NCBI GenBank assembly: GCA_041687255.1
Contig: JAWLCL010000001.1
Coordinates: 310,001 to 374,000, forward strand
Length of the DNA: 64,000 nt
From: Mariniphaga sp041687255
GTDB lineage: Bacteria > Bacteroidota > Bacteroidia > Bacteroidales > Prolixibacteraceae
Direction: 5' to 3'
Within the stretch, counting starts at the first letter, position 1. Each line of letters begins with the position of its first letter. This document shows positions 61,004 through 64,000 of the stretch, one piece after another. The translations under genes were made by a program, and so were the position numbers. The notes below the pieces were generated by a model. It did not search any database. It was not told the DNA's origin and saw nothing but the letters and a program-made list of their open reading frames with translations.

Positions 61004-61648
61004 ATGAAAGATATTAAAAAGTTGAGGGTAGAGGTTGCCGGAAAACAACATATAAAATACGTAGAAGAGATTAACAATGCAATTGACATTGCTTCCAAGC
61101 AAAGGGGGACAGGGATTGCCCGGAGAACTGATGAGTACCTGATGAAAAAAATCAGTGAAGGAAAGGCAATTATTGCATTGGACGGAGACATTTTTGCCGG
61201 TTTTTGTTACATTGAAACCTGGGGCGATAAGGGATTTGTGGCCAACTCAGGTTTAATTGTTGTTCCTGAATACAGAGGGTACGGATTGGCTAAAGAGATA
61301 AAAAACAAAGCATTCCAGTTATCCCGCAAAAAGTATCCCAATGCTAAAATATTCGGGTTAACAACAGGTTTGGCTGTGATGAAAATAAATCATGAATTGG
61401 GTTACCGTCCGGTTACCTTTTCCGAGTTGACCAATGATGACCAGTTTTGGAGCGGTTGCAAGGGATGCGTGAATTATGATATCCTGATGCGCATGGAAAG
61501 GACGAAATGCCTCTGTACCGGGATGCTTTATGACCCAGCCTGGGAGAAAGTTCCTAAGAATGTTAACGGAATCCGGAAAAGGAGTCTTCTCGATGTAGTT
61601 CAGAAAATTAAAGGCAAGGGCGTATTTGCAAAAAAGGCGGATACATAG
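61004..61648 (+). CDS. GNAT N-acetyltransferase in the arginine cluster
   Basis: The 214-residue GNAT protein has the acetyl-CoA motif VPEYRGYGLAKEIKNKAF (Arg91-Gly-Tyr-Gly at 91-94) and a C-terminal Cys-rich stretch (GCKGCVNYD; KCLCTGM). It lies between argR and argG, one base after argR. In such Bacteroidota clusters a GNAT of this kind is thought to act as the N-acyl (acetyl or succinyl) glutamate synthase that starts arginine synthesis, replacing E. coli ArgA. That role is inferred from context; acyl donor and acceptor are not readable here. Confidence 0.75.
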   Translation: MKDIKKLRVEVAGKQHIKYVEEINNAIDIASKQRGTGIARRTDEYLMKKISEGKAIIALDGDIFAGFCYIETWGDKGFVANSGLIVVPEYRGYGLAKEIKNKAFQLSRKKYPNAKIFGLTTGLAVMKINHELGYRPVTFSELTNDDQFWSGCKGCVNYDILMRMERTKCLCTGMLYDPAWEKVPKNVNGIRKRSLLDVVQKIKGKGVFAKKADT

Positions 61649-61664
61649 GTTGAATTGAAAATAT

Positions 61665-61756
61665 AAAGTGACAGGTCGCCATTTGTCCTGTTAACCATTT
61701 AATCGGGTAACATTTGCTAATAGAAATAGTTTTATGCGGTGGCCTTGTCACTTTTT
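61665..61756 (+). promoter_or_regulatory. Structured leader candidate upstream of argG
   Basis: AAAGTGACA (61665-61673) pairs perfectly with TGTCACTTT (61746-61754), directly followed by more T. The closed 72-nt interior holds a hairpin from GTTAACC (61690-61696) and GGGTAAC (61705-61711). A competing hairpin can form between ACAGG (61671-61675) and CCTGT (61687-61691), which uses part of the closing stem. The region ends 14 bp before the argG ATG. Mutually exclusive folds and a U-run resemble an attenuator or riboswitch platform; no known class is recognised. Confidence 0.4.
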
Positions 61757-61770
61757 AAATTAAAGGTATA

Positions 61771-62964
61771 ATGAATAAAAAATTGGTTTTGGCATTCAGC
61801 GGAGGGCTCGATACCTCCTTTTGCGTAAAGTATTTAAAAGAAGAAAAAGGTTTTGATGTTTATACCGCTATTGCAAATACTGGTGGTTTTTCTGAACAGG
61901 AATTGAAGGATGTTGAAGATAAGGCTTACAGCCTTGGGGCAACAGAGCATGTTACCCTTGATGTTACTGAAGAGTATTATCAGAAGTGTATACGCTATAT
62001 GGTGTATGGGAACATTCTTCGAAACAATACCTATCCGGTATCGGTAAGTTCGGAAAGAGTCTTCCAGGCTATTGCCACAATTGACTATGCAAAAAAAATT
62101 GGTGCCAAATACATTGCTCATGGCAGTACCGGCGCTGGCAATGATCAGGTAAGGTTTGACCTTACTTTCCAGGTTCTTGCTCCCGATATCGAAATTGTTA
62201 CCCCTATTCGCGATTTGTCGCTCAGCCGGCAGGAAGAGATTGATTATTTAAAAAAGTACAATGTAAGTGCCAATTTTGAAAAAATGCAGTATTCCATCAA
62301 TCAGGGAATCTGGGGCACCAGTGTTGGCGGGAAGGAGACACTTACTTCCGACAAAGGCCTTCCTGATGAAGCCTATCCAAGCAGGCTCGAAGAACAAGAA
62401 GAGAAAATGGTAGCACTGGGATTTGAAAAAGGGGAGCTGAAAACAATCGATGGGAAATCGTTTGCCAATGGTCCGGAAGCTATACAGGCACTGGAAAAAA
62501 TAGCTTCAAAATATGCCATCGGCCGCGATATACATGTGGGAGATACTATAATTGGCATTAAGGGACGTGTAGGTTTTGAAGCTGCAGCTCCGTTAATAAT
62601 AATTAAAGCCCACCACTTGCTTGAGAAGCATACCTTAACCAAATGGCAGGCATATTGGAAGGAACAACTGTCAAATTGGTACGGCATGTTTCTTCATGAA
62701 GCCATGTATCATGAGCCGGTTATGCGAAATATCGAAACCTTTTTGCAAGATTCACAGGAAAACGTTTCAGGAAAAGTATTCGTAAAGCTGAAACCATATC
62801 GTTACGAATTGCAGGGTGTTGAATCGCAGCACGATTTGATGAAATCAGGATTTGGTGAGTATGGAGAAACTGTAAAAGCCTGGTCGGCCGATGATGTGAA
62901 AGGATTTACAAAAATGTTGGCCAATCCGTTAAAAATATACCACACCGTGAATAAAAAAATTTAA
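61771..62964 (+). CDS. argG: Argininosuccinate synthase
   Basis: The 397-residue enzyme joins citrulline and aspartate using ATP. The N-type ATP pyrophosphatase motif LAFSGGLDTSFCVKYL is at residues 6-21; GSTGAGNDQVRFDL near 112 and SINQGIWGTSVGGKETL near 172 also fit. Overall length is normal for argininosuccinate synthase. It lies 122 bp after the GNAT gene with a folded leader in between. Confidence 0.95.
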   Translation: MNKKLVLAFSGGLDTSFCVKYLKEEKGFDVYTAIANTGGFSEQELKDVEDKAYSLGATEHVTLDVTEEYYQKCIRYMVYGNILRNNTYPVSVSSERVFQAIATIDYAKKIGAKYIAHGSTGAGNDQVRFDLTFQVLAPDIEIVTPIRDLSLSRQEEIDYLKKYNVSANFEKMQYSINQGIWGTSVGGKETLTSDKGLPDEAYPSRLEEQEEKMVALGFEKGELKTIDGKSFANGPEAIQALEKIASKYAIGRDIHVGDTIIGIKGRVGFEAAAPLIIIKAHHLLEKHTLTKWQAYWKEQLSNWYGMFLHEAMYHEPVMRNIETFLQDSQENVSGKVFVKLKPYRYELQGVESQHDLMKSGFGEYGETVKAWSADDVKGFTKMLANPLKIYHTVNKKI

Positions 62965-62968
62965 AACG

Positions 62969-63937
62969 ATGATTAAAGTTGGTATAGTTGGAGGGGCAGG
63001 TTATACGGCAGGTGAACTGTTACGGATTCTTATCAATCATCCCGGGGCCGAGGTGGTGTTTGTTCAGAGTTCCAGCAGTGCAGGTAATCCGGTGTATAAA
63101 GTTCATAATGATCTAATCGGAGAAACTGACCTGCTATTTACTGATGCTTTTCCATTGAATGATGTCGATGTTGTTTTTCTGTGCATGGGGCATGGCAAAT
63201 CAAAAGAATTTATAGAGAAGAATGAGTTGCCCGCACACCTGAAGGTAGTGGATTTAAGCCACGATTATAGATTGAACAGAGAAGGCAATGATTTCTTGTA
63301 TGGGTTACCTGAGTTAAACCGTGACAGGATAAGACATTCCTCAAGAATTGCAAATCCGGGTTGTTTTGCTACCGGGATAGAACTTGCATTACTGCCGCTG
63401 GCTGCAAACAACTTAATCATTGATGAGGTGCATGTGCAGGCAATAACCGGTTCCACTGGCGCAGGGCAACAACCTACCGAAACATCTCATTTCAGCTGGC
63501 GCAGCAGCAACCTTTCAGCTTATAAAATATTTCAGCATCAGCATGAAGGAGAGATTATCCAAAGTCTTCAGCAATTACAACCCAGTTTTGGCAATGAATT
63601 TAATTTTATTCCCATACGTGGTAATCATACACGGGGCATTTTTGTGTCAGCTTACACAAGGTTTGAAGGAACACTTGAGGAGGCCAAAGATTTGTACCGT
63701 AAATTTTATGCCGTACATCCCTTTGTGTTTCTGGCTGAAGAAAATCCATCACTTAAACAGGTTGTAAACACAAATAAAGCAATTATTTACCTTGAAAGGC
63801 AACGCAATAAGTTAGTAATCATCAGCCTTACCGATAACCTGATTAAAGGTGCATCGGGGCAGGCAGTGCAAAATATGAACCTGATGTTTGGATTGGATGA
63901 GAAGTCGGGTTTGAATCTAAAACCCGTTGCATTTTAA
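62969..63937 (+). CDS. argC: N-acetyl-gamma-glutamyl-phosphate reductase
   Basis: The 322-residue NADPH-dependent reductase converts N-acylglutamyl phosphate to the semialdehyde. The GIVGGAGYTAGELLRIL Rossmann start, catalytic Cys132 in NPGCFATG and the GAGQQPTETSHFSW region are present. In several Bacteroidota the pathway uses succinylated intermediates, so the acyl group cannot be fixed from this sequence. It starts 4 bp after argG. The rest of the pathway (argD, argF, argB) probably lies beyond the window end. Confidence 0.94.
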   Translation: MIKVGIVGGAGYTAGELLRILINHPGAEVVFVQSSSSAGNPVYKVHNDLIGETDLLFTDAFPLNDVDVVFLCMGHGKSKEFIEKNELPAHLKVVDLSHDYRLNREGNDFLYGLPELNRDRIRHSSRIANPGCFATGIELALLPLAANNLIIDEVHVQAITGSTGAGQQPTETSHFSWRSSNLSAYKIFQHQHEGEIIQSLQQLQPSFGNEFNFIPIRGNHTRGIFVSAYTRFEGTLEEAKDLYRKFYAVHPFVFLAEENPSLKQVVNTNKAIIYLERQRNKLVIISLTDNLIKGASGQAVQNMNLMFGLDEKSGLNLKPVAF

Positions 63938-64000
63938 TTTTTGCACCGGATTATAAAGGGAAAAGAAAAATTGAGCCTGAAAAGGCATCAGCCAAAATAA

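Noticed and set aside
1..64000. CRISPR array, tRNA or rRNA genes
   Set aside because: No regular spaced repeats, cloverleaf-like or rRNA-like sequences were seen in the gaps.

Overview
This window is a piece of chromosome from a member of the Bacteroidota, most likely in the Bacteroidales/Marinilabiliales range. The evidence for this is: (i) Bacteroidota-type promoters (TTTG, 19-20 bp, TAnnTTTG) ahead of several genes; (ii) lineage-typical proteins, namely PorQ of type IX secretion and the DUF5683, DUF6089, DUF5995 and DUF6266 families; and (iii) conserved phylum gene orders such as porQ-cmk-ispH-priA, parA-parB-DUF5683-LysM transglycosylase and pdxJ/CBS-nadK-DUF6089-uppS-bamA-ompH-ompH. A ferredoxin-linked 2-oxoacid oxidoreductase fits anaerobic or microaerobic life. 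I see no rRNA, tRNA, CRISPR array, prophage or intact insertion sequence.

Layout. 1-2.1 kb is a repeat-rich stretch with one DUF6266 gene. 2.1-4.1 kb holds three small stress or envelope-type genes (PRC-barrel, single-pass coiled-coil protein, phasin-like). 4.2-9.4 kb is porQ, cmk, ispH, priA. 9.5-14.7 kb is a heptose kinase, parA, parB, DUF5683 and a LysM lytic transglycosylase. 14.8-21.5 kb has a GH2 beta-mannosidase and three minus-strand genes (DUF5995, SIMPL, leuS). 22.2-29.3 kb has gdhA, an S9 peptidase lipoprotein, a membrane protein, a Gfo/Idh/MocA oxidoreductase and malQ. 29.3-38.2 kb is an alpha/beta hydrolase, pdxJ, a CBS protein, nadK and the envelope block DUF6089-uppS-bamA-ompH-ompH. 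38.8-44.2 kb holds glycogen synthase, murI, a sugar kinase plus nucleotidyltransferase pair and a gamma carbonic anhydrase homologue. 44.4-51.7 kb is korAB, an outer-membrane barrel, an NPD-type flavoprotein and two tandem GNAT-like paralogues. 51.8-55.9 kb is rpmE2, lon, a DUF302 protein, an HMA lipoprotein and a possible small ORF. 56-64 kb is an arginine/carbamoyl-phosphate locus: carB-carA on the minus strand, diverging from argR-GNAT-argG-argC.

The arginine locus looks the richest for regulation. The carA-argR gap carries two ARG-box-like operators over the argR promoter. On the minus strand, the same gap has an intrinsic terminator about 20 nt ahead of carA; its 5' arm overlaps the end of a 15-codon leader ORF whose second Arg codon abuts the hairpin. 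The argG leader is enclosed by a long-range stem followed by a U-run, with a competing hairpin. Together these suggest layered arginine control: repression, attenuation and a structured leader.

Other points worth a look are a textbook sigma-54 promoter ahead of lon, a Gly/Tyr-rich loop of about 50 residues in the BamA barrel, a REP-like palindrome present in two distant gaps, an 11-bp-phased TTTGAC repeat array, and unannotated small ORFs next to promoters or terminators. All functions are read from sequence and family knowledge; no database search was run.
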